DNA of 64,000 nt from Solibacillus sp. FSL R7-0682 (GTDB taxonomy: Bacteria > Bacillota > Bacilli > Bacillales_A > Planococcaceae). Below are positions 16,148 to 25,318 of this stretch, in pieces; the stretch's first letter is position 1, and every line of letters starts with the position of its first letter. The position numbers were made by a program, and so were the translations under genes. The notes under the pieces are model-generated. The model saw only the letters and a list, made by a program, of their open reading frames with translations. It was not told the DNA's origin and made no database searches. The DNA lies in the NCBI RefSeq assembly GCF_038005985.1, contig NZ_JBBOUI010000001.1, forward strand, positions 1,198,001 through 1,262,000, in the 5' to 3' direction.

Positions 16148-17317
16148 ATGGATTTTTCATTAAACCAAGAACAGGAAATGTTTCGTGAATACGTTAGAAA
16201 ATATTTAACTGACATGGAACAAACGAAAGTAGCACGCGATTACATTGAAAATAAAATTGAGCATGTAAAAACCGTACTTTCCGAGCTACACGAGTTAGGT
16301 TGTACGCAATTAAATATTCCAGAAAAATACGGTGGTATGGGTTTAGGGAAACTAGATTTAGTGCCGATTATGGAGGAAATGGGCCGCGCAGTAGTTCCAG
16401 GACTCTATTTAGAAACGAGCGCATTTGCTGTGCCAATCATTGAACAATTCGGTATAGAAGAGCAAAAGAAAACTTATTTACCGCAAGTGGCAAATGGTGA
16501 AGCAAGTTTTACGATTGCTTGGCTAGAGCCAGGTCGCAGTTATAAGCAACATGGAATTCAAGTGAGAGCCGTTGTAAATGGAGAAACGGTTGTAATAAAC
16601 GGTGTGAAGACTCAAGTACCAGATGTTGAGCTTGCGCAATATTTAATCGTACCTGTGCTAATTGACGAGAAAGTTACGGTATTAATTGTTGATAAAAATG
16701 CACCGGGCATTACTTTACGTAAGCAGAAAGCATTTGATGAAACACGTAAGTTAACAGAAGTGACACTTGAAAATGTGGAAGTACCAGTTAGTCAAATAAT
16801 CGGTGGGATTGGTGAAGGCTGGCCAATTATCCAAGAAGGTTTATTGTCTTACAATGCAGCTTTATCTTCTGTTGCGGTAGGTGCAATGGAACATATTGTT
16901 GGGATGGCAAGTGAATATGCAACAATTCGTGAACAATTTGGTAACCCAATTGGAAGATTTCAAGCGATAAAGCATCGTTTAGTTGATATGAAGCTAGATT
17001 TAGAAACTGCTCGTTCCCTTTCTTATTATGCGAACTGGGCACTTGAAACAGCTTCACAGGACCGTATTGAAGCAATTTGCAGTGCTCGTATTTTTGCAAC
17101 ACAGGCGTTTATACGTACATCTGCACACAATATACAAATTCATGGAGGGATTGGCTTTACGGAAGAGATTGATTGTCATTTATTCGTAAAGCGTGCCCGT
17201 TTTTATGAAAATTATCTAGGTAATATTGAACAATATTATGAGCAAGCAATTACAGCATTAAACTGGGAAAATACAGAACAATCGGTAGTGAAAGAAACGA
17301 TTTTAAGCACACAATAA
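16148..17317 (+). CDS. Acyl-CoA dehydrogenase, subunit 2 of a probable pair
   Basis: A 389-residue acyl-CoA dehydrogenase with the C-terminal signature REQFGNPIGRFQAIKHRLVD and QIHGGIGFTEEIDCHLFVKR. The middle domain is more divergent than in subunit 1 (ASFTIAWLEPGRS in place of the usual TEPxAGSD), so one FAD contact set seems lost, as in heteromeric dehydrogenases. ATG 16148 is preferred over ATG 16142 because GAGGG (16134-16138) is nine bases away. It is the last gene of the operon, followed by a terminator. Confidence 0.9.
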   Translation: MDFSLNQEQEMFREYVRKYLTDMEQTKVARDYIENKIEHVKTVLSELHELGCTQLNIPEKYGGMGLGKLDLVPIMEEMGRAVVPGLYLETSAFAVPIIEQFGIEEQKKTYLPQVANGEASFTIAWLEPGRSYKQHGIQVRAVVNGETVVINGVKTQVPDVELAQYLIVPVLIDEKVTVLIVDKNAPGITLRKQKAFDETRKLTEVTLENVEVPVSQIIGGIGEGWPIIQEGLLSYNAALSSVAVGAMEHIVGMASEYATIREQFGNPIGRFQAIKHRLVDMKLDLETARSLSYYANWALETASQDRIEAICSARIFATQAFIRTSAHNIQIHGGIGFTEEIDCHLFVKRARFYENYLGNIEQYYEQAITALNWENTEQSVVKETILSTQ

Positions 17318-17387
17318 TAGTTTTGATTTGTAAGAGCAGTCATTAATAAATAAATATCGTAAATTAAGTTGTCACTAAGTTTAGGAG

Positions 17388-17441
17388 AGATTTCTCATTT
17401 GTAAAATACGTATTTCGTTTCTTACATGAGAAATCTTTTTT
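17388..17441 (+). terminator. Operon terminator
   Basis: AGATTTCTCAT with TTGTAA, and TTACATGAGAAATCT, pair in a long stem around an AT-rich loop, followed by TTTTTT. It closes the acyl-CoA operon before the MFS gene. Confidence 0.8.
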
Positions 17442-17496
17442 GTGTACTTGTTTTCATAATTAGTAAAGACAAAATTTAATTTAGAGGGTGATATGA

Positions 17497-18939
17497 TTGA
17501 TTTTCAAAACTTCTAGAACGGTTGAATCTTTATCGTACAAACAAAAGGTATTATTAATGGTTGGTATTTTCTTATGTATTGAATTAGGATTAATGGTTTC
17601 TTCTGAGTTTTCTGTCGCTCTTCCAAAAATTATTGAAGATATTGGCGGTGTAGAATTTTATTCGCTTGTGTTTACTGTTAACTTAGCAGTTTCGGCAATT
17701 GTCACACCGATTGTTGGGAAGCTTAGTGATATGTATGGACGACGTCGGCTTTTGATTATTGGTATTTAAATTATTTTAGTTTCTGAAGTGCTGACACCGT
17801 TACTTGTCTCGAATATTTATCACTTAATGATTTTCCGTGGCATTCAAGGCTTAGGAGGAGCGGCAACGGCAGTTGTTGGTTTAGTCGTAATTAGCGATAT
17901 TTTTGATATTGAAAATCGTGCGAAATTTTTAGGCTTTTACGGGGCATTAAATGCATTAACAGCAATCGTTGCACCAACTGTTGGTGGTATTTTCGTTCAA
18001 TATATGTCATGGCATTGGGTATTCTACTCAATCGCACCAGTTGGATTGTTTGGTTTATTCTTTGTTATAAAATATATGCCTGAAATTCCGAAAGCTAGAA
18101 ATGCAAGTTTAGATTTTAAAGGAATCACTATTTTAAGTATCGCTATATTAACTTTTGTAGCTATAACAACAGTAGGTGGAACGCGAGTACCTTGGCTGTC
18201 CCTAACAATGCTTATGCTAGTTCTCGCTTTAGTAGCGGCAGTAACATTATTTATCACTAGTCAAAAGAAAAGTGTCGATCCAATTATTCCATTGCACTTA
18301 TTCAAGTACCGTGTATTTATAATTTGTTTACTTTCAGTATTTGCCATGATGTTTGCTGCAACAGGGTTAATTTATTTCTTACCAATGTTCTTACAAAATA
18401 TTTACGGTTTTACACCAACCGAAACAGGTTTATTTATGACTTATCGGGGTGTGACATCCTTTATATTTGCAGCAATAAGTGGCTTTATCGTTGCTAAATT
18501 AAAAGACTTCCGCTTAGTTGCAATTGGGGCAATGATAATTTTTGGAGGCACAATATTTGTATTAACGTTCTTCACTACATCGATTTCATCAATAGCAATC
18601 ACAATCATTTGCTTAATTTGGGGGTCATCAAGTGGAATTTTAATTTCCATTTTCCATACAGGAATTCAAATGAACTTACCGAATAAAGACATTAGTATTG
18701 CAATGGGGGTAGTCCAGTTATTTGTTGCCATTGGTTCACTATTAGCAACGTCCCTATTAGGTTTATTTTTACGAAATGCAAATTTAAGCTTGGGGTTCAG
18801 TTATTTATTATTCACATGTTTAGGTGTCGTTTTATTTGCACTAGTCGTATTTATCGTGGCGTTACAACGTCGTAATTTACGAGCTGAATCAGAAACAGAG
18901 GCTTTAAAACAGCAAAACTTAAATGAGGAGCTAGTTTAA
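17497..18939 (+). pseudogene. MFS transporter (DHA2 type) interrupted by an in-frame TAA
   Basis: A major facilitator of the 14-helix drug/proton antiporter type. From TTG 17497 (GAGGG 8 bases upstream) the frame gives helix 1 and motif A (GKLSDMYGRRR) and then hits TAA 17767-17769. The same frame continues without shift as IILVSEVLTPLLV to 18939. Without the stop the product would be 480 residues with normal spacing, so a single base change inside the third helix broke it. ATG 18xxx-type internal starts would give a protein lacking the first helices and motif A. The position beside the acyl-CoA operon and the aldehyde dehydrogenase suggests it once moved the substrate or a product. Sequence error or readthrough cannot be excluded. 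Confidence 0.85.
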
Positions 18940-18977
18940 ATTGAAAATGCTTTTATTAACTTGAAGGAGGATATGAC

Positions 18978-20297
18978 ATGGTACAAGTATTAGAAAAAAA
19001 GTTACAAGAAATTTTTGGAAAGCAATCGATGTATCAATGGGAGGCACGTAAATCCACAGCGGAACAGCGTGCACAAAAATTGTTGAAATTAAAGGAAGCA
19101 ATTTTAAGTCGGATGGACTGCTTTGTAGAAGCAGCAAACAAAGATTTTGTGACACCTAATTCTACAGCACAAAACCAAATTTATTCAGTTATTCATGCAA
19201 TAGATTATGCAATAGAAAACGTAGCAAATTGGATGAAGCCAGAGCCGGTTGAAAATCCGCAAGATGGTGAAGCGTATATTTTATATGAAGCACGCGGACG
19301 TGTTTGTATTTTTGGTACTTGGAACTCACCAATGTCTGTAACAATTCATCCACTTGCAGAGGCACTTGCTGCTGGGAATTGTGTTGTACTTAAACCAAGT
19401 GAATTTAATCCGAACTATAACAAAATTTTGCAAGAAGTAATTGAATCAGTATTTGATGAGCAGGAGGTGGCGCTTGTCCAAGGGGAGGCCGATGTATCCG
19501 AACAGTTATTAAGGTTGCCATTTGATCACTTCTTCTTTACAGGTAGTCCACGTATTGGGAAAATTGTCATGCGTGAAGCGGCCAACCACTTAGCAGCAGT
19601 GACCCTTGAGTTAGGGGGGAAATCACCAGTTATTATTGATAAAGGATATGATTTAGTCAAGGCAGCACAAAATTTAGTTTTCGGGAAAATTTTAATGGGC
19701 GGACAGTTTTGTATTTCACCAGATTACATTTTTGTGCATGAGGAAGATTTAACTGCTTTTGCTGCGCTTTATCAACAAATGACAGTAGGGATGCTATACG
19801 ATGATGGCAAAATCCGTTCAGTAGAGCGTACGCAAATTGTCAATGAGCAACACTATAAGCGTATTAAAAACTTATTCGAAGATGCGCTAGCAAAAGGTGC
19901 GGTTATTTTAAGTGGTGGTACATTTGATGATGAAAACCGTTTAATTGAGCCTACTTTACTCGGTGATGTGACGGCTGAAATGCTTATTGCTGAGGAAGAA
20001 ATTTTTGGTCCTTTAACATTTGCACACACGTATACGGAAGTAGAGGAAGTTTTACGCTATATTCAAGCGAACCCGAAGCCGCTTGCATTATACATGTTTA
20101 GCGAGAATGAGGAATTCCAACAAAAAATATTGGCGTCGACTTCTTCAGGTGGTGTAACAATTAACGGGATTTTCATGCATAATACTCATTTACCATTACC
20201 ATTTGGCGGTGTTAATAATTCTGGAATTGGTAGCTTCCATGGTATCCATGGGTTTAAAACATTCTCACATAACCGGGCGATTTATAAAGTGAAATGA
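18978..20297 (+). CDS. Aldehyde dehydrogenase
   Basis: A 439-residue NAD(P)-dependent aldehyde dehydrogenase of the short class 3 type (coniferyl/fatty aldehyde group). The motifs seen are the NAD-binding FFTGSPRIGKIVM, the general-base region VTLELGGKSPVI, the catalytic Cys in MGGQFCISPDY, and EEIFGPL. Class 3 members end near 440-460, so the length is full. ATG 18978 follows GGAGGATAT, 38 bases after the MFS gene, so it is probably co-transcribed with it. In context it may oxidise a carbonyl released by the aldolase upstream; that link is inference. Confidence 0.9.
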   Translation: MVQVLEKKLQEIFGKQSMYQWEARKSTAEQRAQKLLKLKEAILSRMDCFVEAANKDFVTPNSTAQNQIYSVIHAIDYAIENVANWMKPEPVENPQDGEAYILYEARGRVCIFGTWNSPMSVTIHPLAEALAAGNCVVLKPSEFNPNYNKILQEVIESVFDEQEVALVQGEADVSEQLLRLPFDHFFFTGSPRIGKIVMREAANHLAAVTLELGGKSPVIIDKGYDLVKAAQNLVFGKILMGGQFCISPDYIFVHEEDLTAFAALYQQMTVGMLYDDGKIRSVERTQIVNEQHYKRIKNLFEDALAKGAVILSGGTFDDENRLIEPTLLGDVTAEMLIAEEEIFGPLTFAHTYTEVEEVLRYIQANPKPLALYMFSENEEFQQKILASTSSGGVTINGIFMHNTHLPLPFGGVNNSGIGSFHGIHGFKTFSHNRAIYKVK

Positions 20298-20352
20298 TCA
20301 TCTAAGGATATATCTAAATACCAAGGCCTTTTAATAAATACTTTTAAATTTA

Positions 20353-20392
20353 AAGGTACTTTCTATTTAAATTGAACAGAAAGTACCTTATT
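20353..20392. terminator. Bidirectional terminator between convergent genes
   Basis: AAGGTACTTTCT and AGAAAGTACCTT form a 12-bp perfect stem between the aldehyde dehydrogenase and the dihydroxyacetone kinase genes, with A/T-rich flanks on both sides. Confidence 0.75.
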
Positions 20393-20408
20393 TCATTTGC
20401 AATTAAGG

Positions 20409-22148
20409 TTATTGCACATCTTCCGCTAATGCAGTAAATATCACACCGAGTCCATAAGCACCTGCGTCTGGGTAGCCTAGACTTCGATCTCCGACAGTTC
20501 CTGCACGCCCCATACGGGCAACAATGTGTTTTGTTGCCTCAGCACCTTCAACAGCGGCTAATGCACCACGTTTAAAAATGTCAGCGAATGTCGTTTCGTT
20601 AGCTGCTTCTGACCAAACATTCGCACAAGGAACGAATGCATCGATTAATGTTTTATCACCGACAACAGCACCACGTCCAAAGGAACGTTCACCAGTTGTT
20701 TGAATGCCTTTCACTGCTGCTTGGAGCATAGCTGCAAAATCCGATACCGCTAAAAATTCTTTTCCTTCAACTGCTTTACCTGCTGCGCGGAAGGCTGAGC
20801 CCCAAATAGGACCTGATGCGCCACCACAATGCTCCATGATAATCATCGAGCAATGATATAAAAATGCATTCATCGATGGTTCGCTAGTAAGCTCTGTCCA
20901 TTCACGTTTTAATTGTTTAAAACCCTTAGCGACACTCATGCCGAAGTCGCCATCTCCTGCATAGGAGTCCAATTCACAGAACGGCACTTCGTTTTCAATA
21001 ATGACTTCGCTCATTTTATCGATGTAATAATGCATGTTTCCTAATGAAAATTGCTCGTTTATGATTTTGGCAAATTGCTTATTAGTTTCTACTTTAAAAG
21101 AAGGCTCCGCTATATTGTTTGCTTGTTGTATAGGTTCAAGCATTTGAATTGGTTCTACCTCTCCGTCAACTTTAAATGCTGGTGTAGAAGCAGGAGCATT
21201 GAAATATTGCTTCAGTTCATCATCTAATTTTAATATAGATAAGGATGCTCCAGCCATATCAATGCTCGTCATGAAATTGCCTACAAATGTACGGTGAACA
21301 TTGACACCTTGTTTAGTAAGAGTACGAATGACGCTATTATTGAATACATATAGCTCTTGAAGAGGTGTTGCACCAAAGCCGTTGATTAAAACTGCTACTT
21401 CGCTTACATTGCCTAAATCATTTAATAGATCCTTTACCATACGTTCTGCTAAAGCGTTTGCATCCATCATTTTCTCACGACGAATACCAGGTTCACCATG
21501 AATTCCAACACCATATTCCATTTCATCTTCACCTAAAGAGAACATGGGAGTCCCTTTAGTAGGAACGGTACACGATGTATACGCAAAGCCGATGCTTCGA
21601 ACATGACCTGCTGCTTTTTCTGCGATTTTTTTAACTGTTGCAAGATCAAACCCAAGCTCAGCTGCTGCCCCTGCAATTTTATGCACAAACACTGTACCTG
21701 CAACACCGCGGCGTCCGACAGTATACAAGCTATCCTCAACAGCGATATCGTCATCGACTTTTACGTAATCAACAACTATCCCATCTTCAGCAGCGAGTGC
21801 AGCACCATTTTTAAAATTCATTATGTCACCAGAATAGTTTTTAATAATCATTAATACGCCTTGCTCCGTCGCTACTTGTTTGATCGCTTGATAGACTTGG
21901 ATTTGTGATGGGGAAGCAAAAACATCTCCAAATACCGCTGCATCAAGCATTCCAGCACCTACAAAGCCTGCATGCGCTGGCTCATGACCACTGCCACCAC
22001 CACTAATTAAGCTCACTTTACTTTTTTTTAGCTGACGACGGAAAATCACTTTATATTTTTCGTTTAATTGAAGCTCTGGATGTGCAAGTACGAGACCGTT
22101 ACACATTTCCATTACTAAATTTTCTGCTTGATTCATTAATTTTTTCAT
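20409..22148 (-). CDS. ATP-dependent dihydroxyacetone kinase, DhaK-DhaL fusion
   Basis: A 579-residue single-chain kinase. The DhaK domain (about 1-330) has the substrate loop SGGGSGHEPAHAGFVG and the hemiaminal-forming His in VGIHGEPG. The DhaL domain (about 360-579) has the metal/nucleotide motif YAGDGDFGMSVAKG, GGASGPIWGSAFR and GDKTLIDAF. The fusion indicates direct use of ATP, like Citrobacter or eukaryotic enzymes, not the PTS-dependent three-subunit type; no DhaM is present. The product is dihydroxyacetone phosphate for glycolysis. No glycerol dehydrogenase gene is next to it. ATG 22148 has a GAGG box upstream, and a palindromic operator candidate lies 33 bases before the start. Confidence 0.92.
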   Translation of the reverse strand: MKKLMNQAENLVMEMCNGLVLAHPELQLNEKYKVIFRRQLKKSKVSLISGGGSGHEPAHAGFVGAGMLDAAVFGDVFASPSQIQVYQAIKQVATEQGVLMIIKNYSGDIMNFKNGAALAAEDGIVVDYVKVDDDIAVEDSLYTVGRRGVAGTVFVHKIAGAAAELGFDLATVKKIAEKAAGHVRSIGFAYTSCTVPTKGTPMFSLGEDEMEYGVGIHGEPGIRREKMMDANALAERMVKDLLNDLGNVSEVAVLINGFGATPLQELYVFNNSVIRTLTKQGVNVHRTFVGNFMTSIDMAGASLSILKLDDELKQYFNAPASTPAFKVDGEVEPIQMLEPIQQANNIAEPSFKVETNKQFAKIINEQFSLGNMHYYIDKMSEVIIENEVPFCELDSYAGDGDFGMSVAKGFKQLKREWTELTSEPSMNAFLYHCSMIIMEHCGGASGPIWGSAFRAAGKAVEGKEFLAVSDFAAMLQAAVKGIQTTGERSFGRGAVVGDKTLIDAFVPCANVWSEAANETTFADIFKRGALAAVEGAEATKHIVARMGRAGTVGDRSLGYPDAGAYGLGVIFTALAEDVQ

Positions 22149-22180
22149 TTATGATACCTCATCTTTTTTAATTTTTTGGT

Positions 22181-22197
22181 AGGACAAAATTTGTCCT
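22181..22197 (-). promoter_or_regulatory. Palindromic operator candidate before the dihydroxyacetone kinase gene
   Basis: AGGACAAA-A-TTTGTCCT is a perfect 8-bp inverted repeat around one base, placed where a repressor would block the kinase promoter. The regulator is not encoded nearby. Confidence 0.45.
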
Positions 22198-22383
22198 TTC
22201 ATCATACATAAATATTCCTTGGAAGTCTGATCTAAAAGGGGTTTAGTGCTTTTAATTAGAAAAAGCGATCCACTTAGTCAATTACAAGAAGCCACACTGT
22301 GCTTGTCCTTTCTGTTAAAGCATGATTCCCCCTACAAGTTCATACAGTAGGAATGATGATAAGTACGGTAAAGAAGGTGCGCA

Positions 22384-23433
22384 TTGAAAAAAAGTATACA
22401 AATTGCTGGTACATTTGTCAGTTTAGTAGTTGGTGCAGGCTTTGCATCTGGACAAGAAATCTTGCAGTATTTTACAAGCTTTGGCTTGGTAAGCTTAGTT
22501 GGCTGTATTGTAGCAACAATTATATTTGCTGTTCTAGGGATGACCCTTGCTCAGATTGGCACTGATTTGCAGACTACCTCCCATAAGGAGGGGATTCATT
22601 ATATTGGTGGCCGGTTTTTTGGTCCAGTGCTCGATTTGTTAATTTCATTTGTGTTATTTGGTATTGGGATTGTGATGTTAGCTGGCGCTGGATCAACATT
22701 TAATCAAATGTACAGAATCGAGCCTTCCGTAGGAAGTATGCTTATGACATTAGCTGTGATTTTTACTCTTTTGTTGAATGCAGATCGTATTATTAACATT
22801 CTTGCGATAATAATGCCCTATTTAATGGGGGTAATCTTATTACTTTTAGTTTATTCATTATTTACAATGGATTATTCCATTAGTGAGCTAAATGTAATGG
22901 CAAAAAATCAGCCTTCCGCAACTTCTCATTGGCTATCAGGTGCAGTATTGTATGTTTCCTATAACATTGCAGCAGGGGCAGCGATGCTTATTGTCATGGG
23001 GGGGACGACAAAGGATCGAAAGGTAGCTAGGCGTGGTGGGATATTAGGTGGAATCATTCTTGGTTTATTAATTTTTTTAATAAACGCGGCCCTTTTTGCA
23101 AAAATGGATGTAGTGAGTGGTGTTGAAATGCCAACTCTTAAGCTAGCAGAACAGATTCATCCAATAGTTGGTATGATGATGGCAATTATTTTGTTAGGGA
23201 TGATTTATAGTACAGCTGTCGGAACACTTTATATTCTCGCAGTAAGATTTGTGAAGCCAGATGGGTTATCATTTAAATTAGTAGTCATGCTGCTATGTTT
23301 AGTCGCTTTTGCAATTAGTCTCATTGGTTTTACAACGTTAATCACCAACATGTATGCGATTATGGGTTATTTAGGAATCGTTTTAATTATTGCGGTTTTG
23401 TTTTCATGGCTACGGAATACTAAAGTTGCTTAA
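22384..23433 (+). CDS. ykvI: YkvI-type membrane transporter
   Basis: A 349-residue protein with about ten membrane segments, matching the B. subtilis YkvI family (GAGFASGQEILQYFTSFG at the N-terminus, a hallmark close to the amino-acid/polyamine transporter fold). The substrate is unknown. The start is TTG 22384 after GAAGGTG. Monocistronic, with a strong terminator 60 bases after the stop. Confidence 0.85.
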   Translation: MKKSIQIAGTFVSLVVGAGFASGQEILQYFTSFGLVSLVGCIVATIIFAVLGMTLAQIGTDLQTTSHKEGIHYIGGRFFGPVLDLLISFVLFGIGIVMLAGAGSTFNQMYRIEPSVGSMLMTLAVIFTLLLNADRIINILAIIMPYLMGVILLLLVYSLFTMDYSISELNVMAKNQPSATSHWLSGAVLYVSYNIAAGAAMLIVMGGTTKDRKVARRGGILGGIILGLLIFLINAALFAKMDVVSGVEMPTLKLAEQIHPIVGMMMAIILLGMIYSTAVGTLYILAVRFVKPDGLSFKLVVMLLCLVAFAISLIGFTTLITNMYAIMGYLGIVLIIAVLFSWLRNTKVA

Positions 23434-23492
23434 ATTAAATTTAAAATAGGACTGGCTAGTAAAAATTATTTTTTTCCTTTCATCAAAATCAT

Positions 23493-23532
23493 AAGCGTAT
23501 CAAATTCTAAAGGATTTGATACGCTTTTTTTG
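23493..23532 (+). terminator. Rho-independent terminator
   Basis: AAGCGTATCAAATTC and GATTTGATACGCTT form a 14-bp stem with one bulge, followed by TTTTTT. Confidence 0.85.
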
Positions 23533-23561
23533 GGGAATCAAATAGGTACGTAAGTTTTTTA

Positions 23562-23585
23562 CAACCAAAACTTATTAGCTCCGTC
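23562..23585 (+). promoter_or_regulatory. Candidate ECF-sigma promoter (autoregulation)
   Basis: CAACC (23562-23566) and CGTC (23582-23585) are separated by 15 bases, fitting the AAC/CGTC pattern of Bacillus ECF sigma promoters. The ribosome binding site of the sigma gene begins 13 bases later, so the leader would be very short. Confidence 0.5.
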
Positions 23586-23610
23586 TAATAAGTTTGAAAG
23601 GGTGTGGAGA

Positions 23611-24165
23611 ATGATAGAACGAGAGAGCAAACAAGTAGAAATTAACCTAGATAGGAGTAAAGAGGAGAAGCTTGAATGGCTAATGAATGAATATGGGCAA
23701 AAAATTACTAGATTAGCATTTACATATACGAGGCAAAAGGAACTTTCTGAAGATATTGCTCAAGAGGTTTTTATTAGATGCTTCGAGCACTTAGACAATT
23801 TTAGACACGAATCTACGTATAAAACATGGCTTTATCGTATTACTGTAAATCTTTGTAAGGACAAGTTAAGGAGTTGGTCATTCAAAAATATTGTCCTAGC
23901 TGAATTTTTTTCGACATCAAAAAGCACAGAAAAAACTCCTGAAATAGAAGTATTGTACCTTGAGGACAAACGCTTAATTTCTAAAAAAATTCTTTCGTTA
24001 CCAGTGAAATATCGAGAAATAATAATCTTTTATTATTACGAAGAAATGTCATACAACGAAATATCGGGTTTATTAAATTTGAGTATACAAACAATTAAGT
24101 CCCGCTTACATAAGGCTAGGCAACTATTAAAAAAGGCATTGGAAGGGAGCAAACTGAATGGATGA
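23611..24165 (+). CDS. ECF-type RNA polymerase sigma factor
   Basis: A 184-residue group 4 sigma-70 factor. Region 2 (about 25-95) contains the DIAQEVFIRCFEHLDNFRHE core and the TYKTWLYRITVN promoter-melting segment. Region 4 (about 125-180) contains YYEEMSYNEISGLLNLSIQT and the SRLHKARQLLKKAL recognition helix. ATG 23611 is preferred because AAAGG (23598-23602) lies eight bases upstream; GTG 23602 overlaps that site. It overlaps the next gene by 8 bases, the usual sigma/anti-sigma layout. An ECF-like promoter directly upstream suggests autoregulation. The inducing stress is unknown. Confidence 0.92.
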   Translation: MIERESKQVEINLDRSKEEKLEWLMNEYGQKITRLAFTYTRQKELSEDIAQEVFIRCFEHLDNFRHESTYKTWLYRITVNLCKDKLRSWSFKNIVLAEFFSTSKSTEKTPEIEVLYLEDKRLISKKILSLPVKYREIIIFYYYEEMSYNEISGLLNLSIQTIKSRLHKARQLLKKALEGSKLNG

Positions 24166-25249
24166 TTTATTTAAAAATATCGCAAATCACTTAAATAAAA
24201 CCGTGATGAAGGATATTGATTTTAATGAAAAAAATAAAGACTATGTTAGGAAAAGCTTATCCAAGCGGAGGAGCAATCGATTCAGTCTAAAGTCTATTTT
24301 CACTAATCTTTTACCGATTAGTTTAACTGGTCTATTATTTATAGGGGGAACTTATTACTTCATTACTGAGTTGGAAATCTTTCCACAAGAAAAACAGTTG
24401 GCAAGTACAGATAATTACGAAGGGGACCCGCAAGAACCGATAAATGAAAGTCCTCTTTATACACCTCCTATACAAGAGGAATCGTTTGAAAACATGACAA
24501 AAGAAGATGTAGTACGAAAGTTATTAAATTCAGTGGATTATTTTCACACTGCAACCGGGAAATTTGAAGAGCATGTAACCTATTATGATGATTCCGTTAG
24601 TACAACCATTGTTGAATATACATTAAGTATAAAAAATAAAATTGGTGGCATCGAAAAAATTACAGATTTATTTGATGAAAAGGTGATGGGTTCTGAGGAA
24701 AGAATTCAAGAATATGTTTATAATCATGAAAAAATCTGGTATATAGATAGTGAAAATAAAACATATCATGTTAATAGCTATGAACCTCAACCTGCTAAAG
24801 AAATGACCACACCAGAGAAGATAGCTGATTTCAAATTTAAAAAAATCTATGAAAATAATGAGATTTTCAGGGAGAGACCACCAATTGGAGCTTCGGGTAT
24901 GTCTTTATTTCCCTATGAGTTTGCAGCAAGTTATTTAAAAAATATGCAACTTTGGGAAATTGAAAAACAAAACGAAAAATTATTAGGTCATAATACCATT
25001 GTTTTAAATGGAAAAATGGATGAGAAAGTAATTACTAAAACAAAATTGAAAGAAACAACGGATACATTCCGCTTTTGGGTAGATAAAGATACAGGAATCT
25101 TAATTAAATACGAAACGTATGATGTGGGAGGTCAACTTATTAGTTATCTCCACCCTGAAAAATTAGAGATTAATGTGCCGGTTGATCTAAGAAAATTTGT
25201 TCCCAACTTAGAAGGCTATAATAAAAAAGAAACACTTGATAAATTTTAG
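24158..25249 (+). CDS. Membrane-anchored sigma-factor partner (RseB/LolA-like outer domain)
   Basis: A 363-residue protein with a short cytoplasmic N-terminus (1-45), one membrane helix (about 46-68, LLPISLTGLLFIGGTYYFI) and a large extracellular domain. The extracellular part (about 110-350) is beta-rich and reads like the MucB/RseB or LolA-type fold (YNHEKIWYIDSENKTYHVN; FRFWVDKDTGILIKYETY). Being overlapped by the sigma gene, it is the likely anti-sigma factor or its surface sensor. The cytoplasmic part is short for a zinc-finger anti-sigma domain and lacks the HxxxCxxC motif. A terminator follows. Confidence 0.8.
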   Translation: MDDLFKNIANHLNKTVMKDIDFNEKNKDYVRKSLSKRRSNRFSLKSIFTNLLPISLTGLLFIGGTYYFITELEIFPQEKQLASTDNYEGDPQEPINESPLYTPPIQEESFENMTKEDVVRKLLNSVDYFHTATGKFEEHVTYYDDSVSTTIVEYTLSIKNKIGGIEKITDLFDEKVMGSEERIQEYVYNHEKIWYIDSENKTYHVNSYEPQPAKEMTTPEKIADFKFKKIYENNEIFRERPPIGASGMSLFPYEFAASYLKNMQLWEIEKQNEKLLGHNTIVLNGKMDEKVITKTKLKETTDTFRFWVDKDTGILIKYETYDVGGQLISYLHPEKLEINVPVDLRKFVPNLEGYNKKETLDKF

Positions 25250-25260
25250 CTACTGATAAC

Positions 25261-25296
25261 AACTCAGGGAACGCTTAGCTTTCCTTGAGTTTTTTG
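25261..25296 (+). terminator. Terminator of the ECF operon
   Basis: AACTCAGGGAA (25261-25271) and TTCCTTGAGTT (25281-25291) pair with one mismatch and are followed by TTTTT. Confidence 0.8.
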
Positions 25297-25318
25297 TATA
25301 TTATTCCCATTTTATTGT

